64,000 bases of DNA, taken from the NCBI GenBank assembly GCA_944990035.1, contig CALYLX010000126.1, positions 806,001-870,000 on the forward strand, given 5' to 3'. Of the stretch, positions 22,020 to 32,805 are shown in pieces (position 1 is the stretch's first letter; every line of letters begins with the position of its first letter). A program made the position numbers and the translations under genes. A model generated the notes under the pieces. The model was not told the DNA's origin and did no database searches. It saw only the letters and a list, made by a program, of their open reading frames with translations. The DNA is from Clitopilus passeckerianus (Eukaryota > Basidiomycota > Agaricomycetes > Agaricales > Entolomataceae).

Positions 22020-23398
22020 ATGTCGTCGAACATCTTGACTGCCTCTCTCTTGCTCCTGATCGCGGCCCTCACAACTTCTGGTCAGACGACGGATGCCCAG
22101 TGTTTGCCTTTCTACGATTGGGTACGTCTTTCTGGGCAGTAGACAAGGGCTTGGGTTTTATCTGATACACCGTTTACAGACAGATAACACCCACAAGCAG
22201 AGTCCGTGCCAAGTCGCAGCAAACCTCATCGGAATCTGCACGCGTTCGTGTCCCCCTTCCTCGTCAATAAAGCTCGTAAATTAATCCTCCTTCAGCATTT
22301 AATGTTGATGCCCTTCCCGAGAGCACGCATTATGTCGGACCTAGCATGGACTTAGCAACTCCTTGTCAGTGCAACACAGTAGTGTACTCGTTGATGAGTG
22401 CTTGTGGTGCTTGTCAGGGGCGAAGTTATTCCGCGTAAGTCTAAGCGTTTCTCTTGTAATCTGTCAAAGCTGAATGCGAATGCAGATGGAGTGAATGGAC
22501 TGCAAATTGTGCAGTTGTTTCTGTTGGATCGTATGTCTAAAGTGCCGCATCACACATGTAGCCCCTCAGTGACCTTTTCAGATATCCCGAGGCACTACCC
22601 ATAAATACATATGTGCCTGCATGGGCATACCTCGACGTCAAGGTAAAACGACCTCACAGGCAACTAGAAAGTTCATTTATCTGACAACCCTCAGACTGGC
22701 GACAGGTTTAACGAAACTGCGGCTCGGATAGCAGTTAGTAAGTATATAACTTTGCGTTTAGGCGTTTATATCTGACAAGAATGGTGTTAGATGGCACTGA
22801 ACACGCTGCGCCAACTCCTTCCAGTACTTCCTCCGTGCCAAATAAAGCCACAAGCACTCACAGCGGTAGCATTGGTACAAAGGCTACTTCGAAGTCAGAA
22901 ACACTAGCATCTATCTCCCGCCCCCTTGCACCTTCCGATTCAACCTCTGTGCCTTCGTCTGCATTGGCATCGGCGTCCGCTTCGACCTCGTCAGACCTCC
23001 GTCTAAATGCAATTATCGGTGGTACAGTCGGCGGAGTGCTCGGCCTTGCGCTCATCGGAACAATTGCGATCTGGCTCGTCCTTCGTTATCGTGAGAGACG
23101 TGCGAAGTTCGGTATGGCACCTCCCTCAAGTACCAACGTCAGTGAACCACCAACAAGGCCAGAGGCAGAAGGCTCTGGTAACTTGAGCATGGCACAGTAT
23201 GTAGCCAATACTATCCCGCAAATCGTCACACCTTCACGAGTAAGTTATCAACCTGGGCTTATTGTTTGGAGTGCATTTCTGATTGACAACTGTCTTCCCT
23301 TCAAGACCACGTTGTCTCTCCCATCGCCCACGAGTGCGAAATTCTCTGGTTCCGTCGCCTCAGCGTCTATCAGATCGGTCGGACCGTCAAACGTCTAA
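22020..23398 (+). CDS. Single-pass membrane protein with Cys-rich ectodomain (paralogue A)
   Basis: The gene has about seven exons. MSSNILTASLLLLIAALTTS is a clear signal peptide. The ectodomain has paired cysteines and the signatures QSPCQVAANLIGICT, FNVDALPESTHYVGP, CQCNTVVYSLMSACGACQG and WSEWTANC. A Ser/Thr-rich stalk follows (about 80 residues, likely O-glycosylated), then a membrane helix IGGTVGGVLGLALIGTIAIW with the basic stop-transfer RYRERR, and a Ser/Pro-rich cytosolic tail of about 90 residues. The layout is that of the abundant Agaricomycete family of signal-peptide, Cys-rich, single-TM proteins resembling fungal surface sensors; no member I know has a proven role. The next gene (24002) repeats the same plan with intron positions that appear conserved, so the two arose by duplication. 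Confidence 0.8.
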
Positions 23399-24001
23399 TG
23401 GCTGTGCAAGAGTGCAGCCGGCTTCGCTTGGACGTTTTTTCGGCATCCACATTGCACCCACACGTTCATTCACCCACACTGGCTTTCAATTTACTAGATT
23501 CGATGTTAACAGCTGGCATTCATTTCAACCTTAATACCCTTTAGAAAACCCCTCCTAGAAAGAATTTTCCTCTTAATTATGTACCTCTTTAAGCCTACCG
23601 TTCCTGAGGTTCTACCAGTTTTATCAGCGACCTGTCACTTGTTGGCGTCCAAATAAACTCATCAACCAGGTTCCACATTGCTGTGCGTTCCAGTCAGGTG
23701 CTTTTGCGGTGCCAGTAGCGTCCTGGGCTGCTCCGTGATCATCTATCGCGCTGGCGGGGGACCTGCTGATTTTGGTTTGATTGACGTCCGCCGCACGGTC
23801 GTTCCGGGAGGTATGGCTGATGTATAATCTCAGGGGTTGATGCGATGCCCTGACAGAATGCCTTTTGAGATGAGTGTGAACGCGCCCTGAGTTCGAGGGC
23901 TTCCCACATTTACACCTTCCTTCAGCGCGACCAGGTTGCAGAAAATGGTGAGGACCGTGTAACGAAGATGATGATATGGTGGAATGCTTAACGTGTAACA
24001 G
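23399..24001. other. Spacer between the two surface-protein paralogues
   Basis: About 600 bp. The signal-peptide exon of the downstream paralogue must lie in or near this stretch, but I could not identify it with confidence. No other gene is visible. Confidence 0.45.
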
Positions 24002-25266
24002 ACGAGCTCTGACTCTAACATCGCCATTTGTACCAACGCGACCTACGCATGGGTGCGTTGAATTTCCGTTGCCAACCGACGAGCACTGACTTGAAAACGA
24101 TAGACTTTCAACTCACAAAACCAAAGTCCTTGTGTTATCGCGTCGTATCTTGGAGGCGTGTGTAATTCGGGCTGTATGTGGTCATCTTGCCTCGCAATAC
24201 CTCCAGTAATTTCTCACTGGATTTTCAGTGTTCAACGTGCCGCCGCTTGAGAATGGTAGCGTCTACCTTGGACCTACACTGTTGAATACAAACGATTGCA
24301 GATGTAGCTCAGTCTTCTACAGTCTGATTGCAGCTTGTTCTTTGTGTCAAAGCCGGGAATACCTGAAATGGTCCAGCTACAACACGAACTGCACACCTCC
24401 CTTTACCGAGTTGGTTTTTCGCTTCGATGGGTTGATGTGTACCAGTTTTGAACTTCAATTTTTAGCTGGCCGCGTCAAATCCCGTCTGGAACCAAAGTGC
24501 CTCATTGGGCATACCTCAATGTCCTAGTCAGTCCTGCTTCCTCTAAGTTCCAAGAAAACCGCAAGCTAAAGCCAGCACGATAGGCTGAGGATTCTTTTGA
24601 CCCTGTTATCGCCAAAGCCGCAGGAGACGCCCCCGAATCGAGCGCTGCCGTTGCTTCGACTAGCAACTCTGGTACCTTGACTAGGACAACTACAGTTGGT
24701 GGTTCCACCCCTACCAACGGGGGAGGCGCTCCGAATAATAGCTCGAAGTCATCGTCAAACACTGGTGCAATTGCTGGTGGTGTCGTTGGCGGTGTCGTTG
24801 GCCTCGCCTTGATTGCGGCCCTTGTTTTCTGGTTGATTCGCCGCCGTCGCAACAAGCTTGCCCCCTCCACTATAATGGCTGCTGACCCGAATGCTCCCGG
24901 GGCCGCAACCATGGGCTACAACAACACTGGCAACAATACCGTGGCAACCCCATATAACTACCAGCACACTGGCAGCACCGGTGCTGGTACTTATCCTAAT
25001 CCTATGCCCTCTCCCAGGCTCTATGTAGGCGTTCAATTCACTAGCGCTCATAAGCAATATTTTGAATTATTCTCGTTTTATAGGATCCTTCTGACCCAAG
25101 CACATACCCCACCACCGCAAATTCCCCAAGTAACTTCTCTGCTCAACAAGAACAGCAGCAGCCTCTCATGGCTCAGCAAAACACTGGTTATAGCGGCTAC
25201 CAGCCCTCTCAGCAGAGTCAGCCACAGCCACAGCCAGGCCGCTACACTGGTGCCCCAGAAATCTAA
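24002..25266 (+). CDS. Single-pass membrane protein with Cys-rich ectodomain (paralogue B), 5' exon not placed
   Basis: The first exon I can support begins after acceptor TAACAG at 24002 and reads TSSDSNIAICTNATYAW. Next come QSPCVIASYLGGVCNSG, FNVPPLENGSVYLGP, CRCSSVFYSLIAACSLCQ and WSSYNTNC, aligning block for block with paralogue A. A Ser/Thr/Gly/Asn stalk leads to a Gly-rich membrane helix (GVVGGVVGLALIAALVFWLI) followed by RRRRNK. The cytosolic tail is rich in Asn, Thr, Gly and Tyr, and the last exon is Gln/Pro-rich (QPSQQSQPQPQPGRY) before the stop at 25266. The tails of A and B are unrelated, so the copies have probably diverged in signalling output while keeping the ectodomain. The upstream signal-peptide exon is missing from this model. 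Confidence 0.75.
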
Positions 25267-25877
25267 GCGTCTTCAATACATTCACTGAGCTTCCCGGTGT
25301 CGTTGGCCGAGCTCTTATTGATGAATGGCTTCCCATACGATTCTGCTTATTATACCATGAACTGTGGCATAGTGGAGGAACTTTATTTCTTGCGTGTAGA
25401 TTTTTATCTAGTTTTGTTTAATTATCAACTGGAATCCTACGATGTTATTACTCGCAAAGGAACTCTTACGGCAGCGCCTGAGAACTGGCCGGGGCGAGTT
25501 CGAAGCCGTGGTCATGCTACTCCTCAGTCGAAGTGTCTGATGATCAGTGGTTACAATGATGAAGAACATCTGTAACAAACCAACGGTTCGTCCTCCCGAT
25601 TACAGTCATCGAAAGCTCTGGTGAGGGCTTTCCTTGCCCATTGGCTTACTGGGATTTAGATTCGGTCTGAGGAAAACGGCGACGCGTCCGAATCCTCAAA
25701 GATAACATGTGACCTTAGACTTGACGCGTTGGTAGACAGTGCTCGTGACTCCGGGGCTACTCTTCCGAACCCGGCGAACCGACAAATCTGACCTTCGCCT
25801 GCCTTCGTTCACGACCACCACTAATAAACTGTTTGGCGGGGAGCTCACTACCAGCCCCGAGATTGCTTACTTCACTC
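25267..25877. other. Intergenic region before the CHMP7-like gene
   Basis: 3' flank of paralogue B and promoter of the next gene. A frame at 25297-25575 looks accidental. The CHMP7-like frame is open to an earlier ATG at 25833, so the final 45 bases could be coding. Confidence 0.5.
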
Positions 25878-27568
25878 ATGGCTACACCAAGCACCCCGGT
25901 GAAAGCCTCAGGAAGATCGTCTCATAAGACTCCGAAGACACCATTCAAGACCCCGTCGAAATCAAACAACCTTCTCTTGCAACATGCACCCTTCTCCTCG
26001 ACCTCTCGTGCAAGACTGCAAGCGCTCTACTCCGATATCTCACGGCAGAAACAAAGTAATCCTACCTCTTACCAAGCAAGTGTAGAGTGGTGGAGAAATG
26101 CACTTGAGATGGTTGTCCACGAGGGTCTGCAGCTAAATTCGCAGAGTCGTCTCGTGTTGAAAGCGGATCAGAGTCTGTATGAAAGAACGAAGGTCGAAGG
26201 CGCGGGTAAACCTCTCGGACTGAGTGCTATAGTCGTGAGTGAGGTTCTCTTGACTGTAATGAAAGGGACAAGCTAAACTAACTACTAGTTAGGGTGACCT
26301 TCGAACAGCCAAATCATTAATCCCATTATCAGAGTTCCTGGCATCCAAAGAGTCGATATACACACCAACGTGGCTTCCCCGACGGATAGCCACATTTGTG
26401 ATTGGAAAGCCATTATGGTGGACAATGGAGCAGCTGGGTGTAGTGGGGGAAGACGGCTATTTGACCAACATGTTAGGAGGTGGAAGTCAAGGCCATCAAG
26501 ATTCCGGCTGGTGGGGGGAGTATGTCGCTGTACCATTGCTCGAAAAGGCTGCCGATAGGGTCCTGGAAAAACAAAGGGAGAAGGTCAACGATGCGAGTGG
26601 AAGGCTGTACAACACCGAAGGATTCAGGCGAGAGTTTAGCGATGTCCTCGGTGTTCATGAAGAAGGGGCCTTAATGGCAGAAGAGGATGCTAATGTCCTA
26701 CTGAAGTTCTTGGAAAGGGATAGGAAAGTCCTCCTGTTTAACGAGGGGGTAAGTTTACTATCGGCTCCTCCAGACTTTTTTCATATGCTAATGCCCAAAC
26801 ATCTCAGGTTATCAAATTCCAGGAAGGTTTACTACTAGGAGAAATTACTGCGGCAGATCATGGCATTCTAGAACTCGGCGCTGCGGTGACGAAACTGCGT
26901 CAGCAGATTAATGCCCTACAGGACAAAATCGATGAGTGGGTCATATGCAATACACGTACGGCGAGCAAAAATACTAATTCAGTATAGATGTATGAAGAAG
27001 GCGACCGAGGCAGTTGCAAGGAAGCAGAAGAATATTGCATTAAGCTACCTCCGCTCACGAAAGCAAGTAGAAGAGTTACTAGCTAAACGGCTTGGCTCGT
27101 TGGCAACGTTGGAATCTACTCTAATAAGTGTAGAAGCTGCAGCTGGTGATATAGAGGTAAGCATCTTGGCAAACCTGTTCATATGGTTTTCTAACACCGT
27201 GACACCAGATTATGAAGGCATACGAGTCGTCAACCACGACATTACGTGCTATTCTAGCCCATCCTTCTCTCCAAAGGGAGTCAATTGATGCGACCATGGA
27301 CGCACTAGCGGAAGCAAACGCAGATGCTCGTGAAATTGACGAGAGCGTGAGGATGGGAGGAGACATAGCCACGGGAGCGGACCTCGTGTTTGATGAGAAG
27401 GAACTCGAAGCTGAATTGGCCCAATTGGCTGAGGAAGTTGCAGACGAGAGTCGATCTGCAGACGTAGAGGGGCGATTGGGACAAATAGGAGCGTCGGTGC
27501 CAGATGGAGTCCCGGTGGCGCGACAAGGAAAGGAGGGGGAGCGGACCTTGGCAGTCGCTGAGTTGTAG
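25878..27568 (+). CDS. CHMP7-like ESCRT-III (Snf7 family) protein
   Basis: The gene has about five exons. The N-terminal segment is Thr/Ser/Pro/Lys-rich (KTPKTPFKTPSKS). A winged-helix-like half follows (SVEWWRNALEMVVHEGLQ, GKPLGLSAIV, SIYTPTWLPRR, KPLWWTMEQLGV), then a long charged coiled-coil Snf7 core (VIKFQEGLLLGEITAADHGI, LRQQINALQDKIDECMKKA, ALSYLRSRKQVEELL). The helix ESIDATMDALAEANADAREI and the acidic DEKELEAELAQLAEE near the end are typical of the ESCRT-III tail. CHMP7 recruits ESCRT-III to the nuclear envelope for sealing and surveillance; whether the fungal protein does so is inferred from domain order. The last 40 residues resemble a MIT-interacting region. An alternative in-frame start lies at 25833. 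Confidence 0.82.
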
Positions 27569-27655
27569 GCATGACGCGGGGATGACAGACATTTGCTCGT
27601 CACTCCTTTTGCCTGCTTACCCCACATTCGTCATTGGTTTTAGATTCATTTTTCG

Positions 27656-27663
27656 TATAAATA
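27656..27663 (+). promoter_or_regulatory. TATA box of the HSP12-like gene
   Basis: TATAAATA stands 71 bp before the start codon of the HSP12-like gene, followed by an AT-rich leader with a repeated CATACACAT-type stretch. A strong TATA element fits a highly inducible stress gene. Confidence 0.55.
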
Positions 27664-27733
27664 CAGGACTGAATTGCTTAGATCTAATCAACAACATATT
27701 CATACACATTCATACACATCTCATACAATAAAC

Positions 27734-28146
27734 ATGTCTGATACTGGTCGTCAATCTTTCACCGACAAGGCTGGTGCCGCCTTGAAGGTTGGTTGACTTC
27801 TTCTCTTCATCGTTTGAATAACCTTGCTCACTGTCACCTTTAGCCCGATTCCCAGAAGTCCACCCCCGAGCAACTTGGTGACAAGATGAAGGGGACTGGT
27901 GATTCCATTACTTCTACTCTCCAGCCTGAGGTTTGTTCTCTCGCTTTTTCTGGTGAGGTCCTCTCTGATGTCATATTCAGAGTGACAAGTCTGGTAGCCA
28001 ACGCGCTGGTGACACCCTCTCTGGCAACTCTAACAATGACCAAGTGTGTTCGATTCTTGGCCGTTACAGAACATTCACTCATCGTTTTTCAGAGGTCCAT
28101 GGCTGACAAAGCTAAGGACGCCCTCGGCATGGGCGAGAGAAAGTAA
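27734..28146 (+). CDS. HSP12/HSP9-type small heat-shock (stress) protein
   Basis: Four short exons (first 27734-27787, second from 27844) splice in frame to about 85 residues. The start MSDTGRQSFTDKAGAALK, then PDSQKSTPEQLGDKMKGTGD, is the signature of the Hsp9/Hsp12 family. The rest is hydrophilic with Gly, Ser, Asn and Gln, and ends MADKAKDALGMGERK. Such proteins are unfolded in water and form helices on membranes, stabilising them during heat, desiccation or stationary phase. Families often carry several copies per genome. The TATA box upstream and the very compact gene suggest strong, regulated expression. Confidence 0.93.
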
Positions 28147-28465
28147 AGAGTCTCCTTGTTCCGCAACTATAATTGTCCGTCAATCAAGGGTAATTTGTAA
28201 CAACCTTTATGTATACCAGTCTTGTTCTTCACTGTAATACCGTTTGGGTTGTAAATCAAAGGCAATATTTCTCGTCACACTTTATCTTCTGAGGGAGTAA
28301 CAGCAAGGCGAACCTTCCAAATTTTGATCGGAATTGTCGACGATCACTATCGGAACCGTTTTTGAGTCGTACCGGTTCCGTCGATCCTTGCCACCTCCAC
28401 ATTTAAGATGCTTCGTTTTTGCCTCCGAGCTAACAACAATCTTCAACCTATACCCCTCGGAAAAT
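28147..28465. other. Spacer between HSP12-like and ABC-F genes
   Basis: About 320 bp with the 3' flank of HSP12 and the promoter of the ABC-F gene. Nothing else recognised. Confidence 0.5.
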
Positions 28466-30992
28466 ATGCCTCTCAAAGACAAGAAAACGACTTCTTCTAG
28501 TGCAGCTAAGATTGTTGTCACTGCTCAACAAAGTCGATTCCACGTCGACGCGACTGATACCCCAAACTCCAAGGAGGTTTGTTGCTGGACCTTGCGCTTA
28601 CATCCGATACCCCAGTAAGAAACTCACCACGGCAACACCTGTAGATCGACATCAAGGATATAACAATAACTGTGGGAGGTCGAGATCTTCTCTCCCATGC
28701 CAACCTCACGCTAAGGGAAAATAAACACTACGTCCTGGTCGGTCGGAACGGGACTGGCAAATCAACTCTTTTCCGCGCGATTGCGGATGGCTTGATCCCA
28801 GGCATACCTTGGAGCCTAAAGGTCCTACTGCTTGGGCAAACGGATTTTGTTAATAGCAGCTTGTCGTCTGTAGACGAGGACCTGGCGAACTTGGACCTCG
28901 GTGATCGCACTGTCCTGGAACATGTCCTTCGAAGCGATGCTAGTCGCGAACGTGCTCTGATTGAGGCCAAATGTACGCTGCAATTTCTTTCACCTTATAT
29001 CTTTGACATGAACATTTATCTTTAGACCTTTCCGATGCCCTCGAGAATACTAGGGACCCACTTGCCATCGTCCGGGAACACAGGCGACTTAGGCATGCAC
29101 ATCTAAAGCACAAGTACGATGAAATGTCCAAAATCGCAGCCCGCCGCAGCGGTGCTCGAGGGGCAAAAGCAAGGAAGGACCTTCTGGTTTCCGAAGCAGA
29201 GCTCGCCGAAGCGCAGACTCTTCTTGGCCAGCCCGAGAGCGATATTTCACCTGTCACCATACAGGAGGAAACCAAGGCAGCAGTGGATATGTTGACCGAC
29301 CTCCAGTCGTCATTGGATGCCATGGACTCCTCCAGTGCAGAAACACGGGCGAGAACGGTTTTGCTTGGTTTAGGATTCTCGGAAGAGGCTTCCAAGCGGC
29401 CGTTCAAGACACTCAGTGGAGGTTGGAGGACGAGGTGCTCTCTTGCTTGTGCATTATTCCAGCGAGTGGACGTTCTGCTACTCGACGAGTGCACGAACTT
29501 CTTGGATCTGCCCGCCATCATCTGGTTGCAGGGCTATGTGCAAAGTTTGGAGGATACCACGGTTGTGGTAATGTAAGGCATTTCTCTCCCTGACCGTCGA
29601 ATATTACATGAGCTGATACCTCCTTCTCAGTACGCACGATCGCGACTTTGCAGACGCAGTCGCTGACGAACTCGTTGTTCTTCGCGAACAGAAGCTGGAG
29701 TATTTCAAAGGCAACCTATCACTATATGAACACGAACGTCGCTTGCGTACAAAGTACCTCACCCGGATGCAACAAGCTCAGGACAAGAAAACTGACCACA
29801 TTAAATCCTCCATTGCCTCCGCCCTCTCCGCCGCCAAACGTACTGGTGATGACAAGAAACTCAAGCAAGTCGCAAACAGGAAGAAGAAGCTTGAAGAGAG
29901 AACCGGGTTGGAGGTCGGCTTGAAAGGAGGCAGATTCAAGCTCAACAGGGACCTTGGTGGATACCATTTAACTAACCGCGCGGAGATCGAGATTCCGAAG
30001 GAGGATCCTGGTGTCAATATCCGCATCCCTGACGAACCGGCCGAGCTTCGGTTCCCCGGAGCACTGGTGTCGCTGGAGAAAGTCTCGTACACTTATTCAA
30101 AGTCGAAGGCACCGACGTTGGCTGATATCGATCTGGTCATTCACCCTGGAGAACGGGTCGGATTGGCTGGCCTGAACGGGAGCGGCAAGTCCACACTTGT
30201 AGGACTGGTCGTTGGCGTAGAGAATGCCGGCATCGATGGATCTGGGGCAGGACTCAAACCTTCCAAGGGCACGGCAACAAGGCATACCAGGGCGAAGATT
30301 CAGTGCTTTTCTCAGCATGCGGTTGAGGCACTGGAGAAGAAGGGAGCTGCCGAACCCGGATTGACAGCACTGAAGGATATTATGGATATCACTGGGGGGG
30401 CATGGACTGAGCAGGAGTGTAGGGTCTTGCTGAGCGGCGTTGGTTTGGCTGGAAGGGTTGCTAGCGATGTTCCTGTTGGGGCGCTTTCTGGAGGCCAAAA
30501 GGTAGCGGATACAATTATCTTATTTTTGTTTTTACTGAAGATCTCGTTTGCTTTTTGAAGGTCCGTTTGGCTTTAGCAAGACTGGTCTGGACACCCCCGC
30601 ATCTACTAGTTCTGGACGAAGTCACGACTCACTTGGACTTTGATACGGTCATTGCATTAGTAGACGCCTTGAGGCAGTATCGCGGTGCCTTGCTCGTGGT
30701 TACTCACGACCGGTATGTTTCTTTGTCACTGAAATCGATGTATTTGAAGCTAAAGATTGATCTTAGTTTCTTTATGCGTTGCGTTGTTGAAGGAGAGTCT
30801 CCAGACGATGTTCTGGGAGAAGGTGGTGATTACTCTGACGAGGAAGAAGAGGAGGCGGAGAGCGGCTGGCAGGCCCCGCCCGGAGTGGTCTATCGGATAG
30901 TCAAAGGCCAGCTTAAGAAGCTGGAAGGAGGCATGAGGAAGTACGAGCAGATTGCCGAGAGGGCTAGTGCAAAGTTGCGGTTGCTTCATTGA
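28466..30992 (+). CDS. ABC-F family ATPase with divergent Walker B loops
   Basis: The gene has about six exons, roughly 720 residues, and no membrane segment. Two ABC domains are arranged as in ABC-F proteins. Domain 1: Walker A GRNGTGKST, signature LSGGWRTR, Walker B VLLLDECTNFLD, H-loop VITHDRDFADAVADELVVL. Linker: KYLTRMQQAQDKK and a basic helical arm. Domain 2: Walker A GLNGSGKST, signature LSGGQKVRLALARL, Walker B LVLDEVTTHLDFD, H-loop VVTHDR. ABC-F proteins such as Gcn20, Arb1 and eEF3 work on the ribosome. Here the near-universal DEPTNHLD reads DECTNFLD and DEVTTHLD, so this is a divergent fungal subfamily. The catalytic Glu is kept in both. An acidic insert (DYSDEEEEEAES) lies near the C-terminus. 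A role in translation is likely by family but not shown. Confidence 0.88.
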
Positions 30993-31077
30993 GGCCATTA
31001 CTAGATTAGATCATCTCGTCTTGATTTGGTTTGCACCATCTTGCCACTCTCCACTAGCACTTTGCTTTTGATCATCA

Positions 31078-32485
31078 TGGTTGCAATTCGACTTCGACAC
31101 CCAGGAGGAACAACCACCTTGCAGATTCCCACCGATAATGAAGAATATACCGTACAAGACTTGCAGCAAGAAATATACTCAACAACAAAGATCCTACCTT
31201 CTCGCCAAAATCGTGGGTGACCTCATCCTACGGCTTGTGCATTCGCCTCAACAATTTTCATCTTTCCCACACGCAACTGGTAGTAAAAGCCGGGTACCCT
31301 CCGAGGGCACTTACGCTCATACCAGAGTTGCCAATTTCAAGCCTTGGCCTCCAAAGTGGGGAACAGATCATCGTCAGCGAGAATCCCGGTCCCAACCTAC
31401 CAGTGGCACAAGCTACTTCCCCTGTGGCTGCTACCTCACCTGCGAGAGCTGCAGCTGAACAAAGAGCATCCCTTTCCCCTTCTCGTAACGAATCTAGAGT
31501 GACCAATGCAGCGCCTTCTTCTGCCACCTCCAGATCATCTGGGCCGGACTATGTCGAGACGGATAGTGGTGTCCTTGTTCATAGGGTGAGTTGCACCGAC
31601 ACTCATGTCCACGGAACCCTGAGTTCCCCCCGCAGGTAGTACCGGATGATAACTCCTGCTTGTTCTCATCTGTGGCACTTATTTTCGCTCAAGACATGAA
31701 CAAAGCACAAGAGATGCGTAAGAGTAAGCGCGAGCCCTATAATTACTATGTATGCTTGAAGAGCTGACCCAAATTGCGTACAGTCGTTGCAGATGGTATT
31801 CGCGGAAACCCCGAGCTCTACAATGAAGCCATTCTTGGGTAACTATCCTCCCGCTCTTTTTGAAAAAGTGAGGACATCCAAATCTCATCCTACTGTATCT
31901 AGGATGCCGCCACAGAAGTATATCGAGACGATCAGCAAGCCATCTACATGGGGTGGTGCCATCGAGCTTGGTATTCTTGCAGCACACTATGGCACTGAAA
32001 TCTCGAGTATAGATGTTGAGACTGGACGCATCGATCAGTTTACACCACCTGAGGGCGATATCGCGGAAAATCGCTGCCTTCTCATCTATTCTGGGATTCA
32101 CTATGATGCAGTGAGCTTGTCACCAATGGTCGAAGCACCAGCGGAATGGCATCAGACAGTTTTTCCGGTGAGTTTGTCAAGCAGATGTATCCATACCTGC
32201 TGTTATGCTGAACCAATTCCTTGATTCTAGCGACTGCCCGAGGAACTGGATCCAATACTTCCTGCTGCCAAGAAGCTGGCAGATATACTGCGCAGTAAGA
32301 AAGCGTATACTAATACTGCCACCTTTGATTTGAAGTGCGAGGTGTGTTGTATTTCAAATTCAATAAGAGCCTTCGGTGCTGAACCTCCTTACAAGGACTG
32401 TGGACAAGGACTGAAGGGGGAGAAGGATGCACGGAACCATGCAGCCCAAACCGGTCATGTACGCTTTGGAGAATATACAACGTAG
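31078..32485 (+). CDS. OTU1: OTU1/YOD1 deubiquitinase
   Basis: An N-terminal UBX-like ubiquitin fold (MVAIRLRHPGGTTTLQ, SLGLQSGEQIIV) is followed by a Ser/Ala/Pro linker and the OTU domain. The catalytic residues are seen in VVPDDNSCLFSS (Asp and nucleophile Cys) and IHYDAV (His). PPQKYIETISKPSTWGGAIE and LAAHYGTEISSIDVETGR are the usual Otu1 core. The C-terminus holds a C2H2 zinc finger: Cys-Glu-Asp-Cys, joined across the last intron, then AARNHAAQTGH-type ligands (ARNHAAQTGHVRFGEYTT). Otu1 works with Cdc48/p97 in ER-associated degradation and trims ubiquitin chains. All domains are present. The gene lies head-to-tail 86 bp after the ABC-F gene. Confidence 0.93.
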
Positions 32486-32605
32486 ACAAATGTAAATTTA
32501 TTCCAGCAACCAGGCCTAACAGTTCGTCTGAGCAATGCGGTAAATTTTGCAAAAGAAATATTCCTGGACTTCCATGTTTCATATACAGAAAAACAAGGAA
32601 AAATA

Positions 32606-32688
32606 TGGGGTCACCGCGGATTGAACGCGGGACCTTTAGAAGTTTGAATTGCTTCAGTCTACTGCTCTCCCAACTGAGCTATGACCCC
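32606..32688 (-). tRNA. tRNA-Phe (GAA) with a 10-nt intron
   Basis: Read on the minus strand: acceptor stem GGGGTCA pairs with TGACCCC; D arm GCTCAGTTGGGAGAGC; anticodon loop CTGAAGT after removing the 10-nt intron CAATTCAAAC, which sits one base 3' of the GAA anticodon, the normal position. T arm CCGCG-TTCAATC-CGCGG, discriminator A. The anticodon stem has four pairs plus a G-A mismatch at 27-43. CCA is not encoded, as expected in eukaryotes. The gene lies between the convergent ends of OTU1 and the AP endonuclease. Confidence 0.93.
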
Positions 32689-32805
32689 GATATGCAAATT
32701 TATTCACTTTTTTGTCAGTAAACATACGTCGAATCAAAAGTTGCTTGTCAAATTAGCTGGACCAAGCCAGGGCTGCATTATGATGCTATCTTAGGATCCC
32801 AATAC

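Noticed and set aside
23830..24036. Minus-strand 68-codon frame
   Set aside because: It overlaps the first recognisable exon of surface-protein copy B and has no supporting feature.
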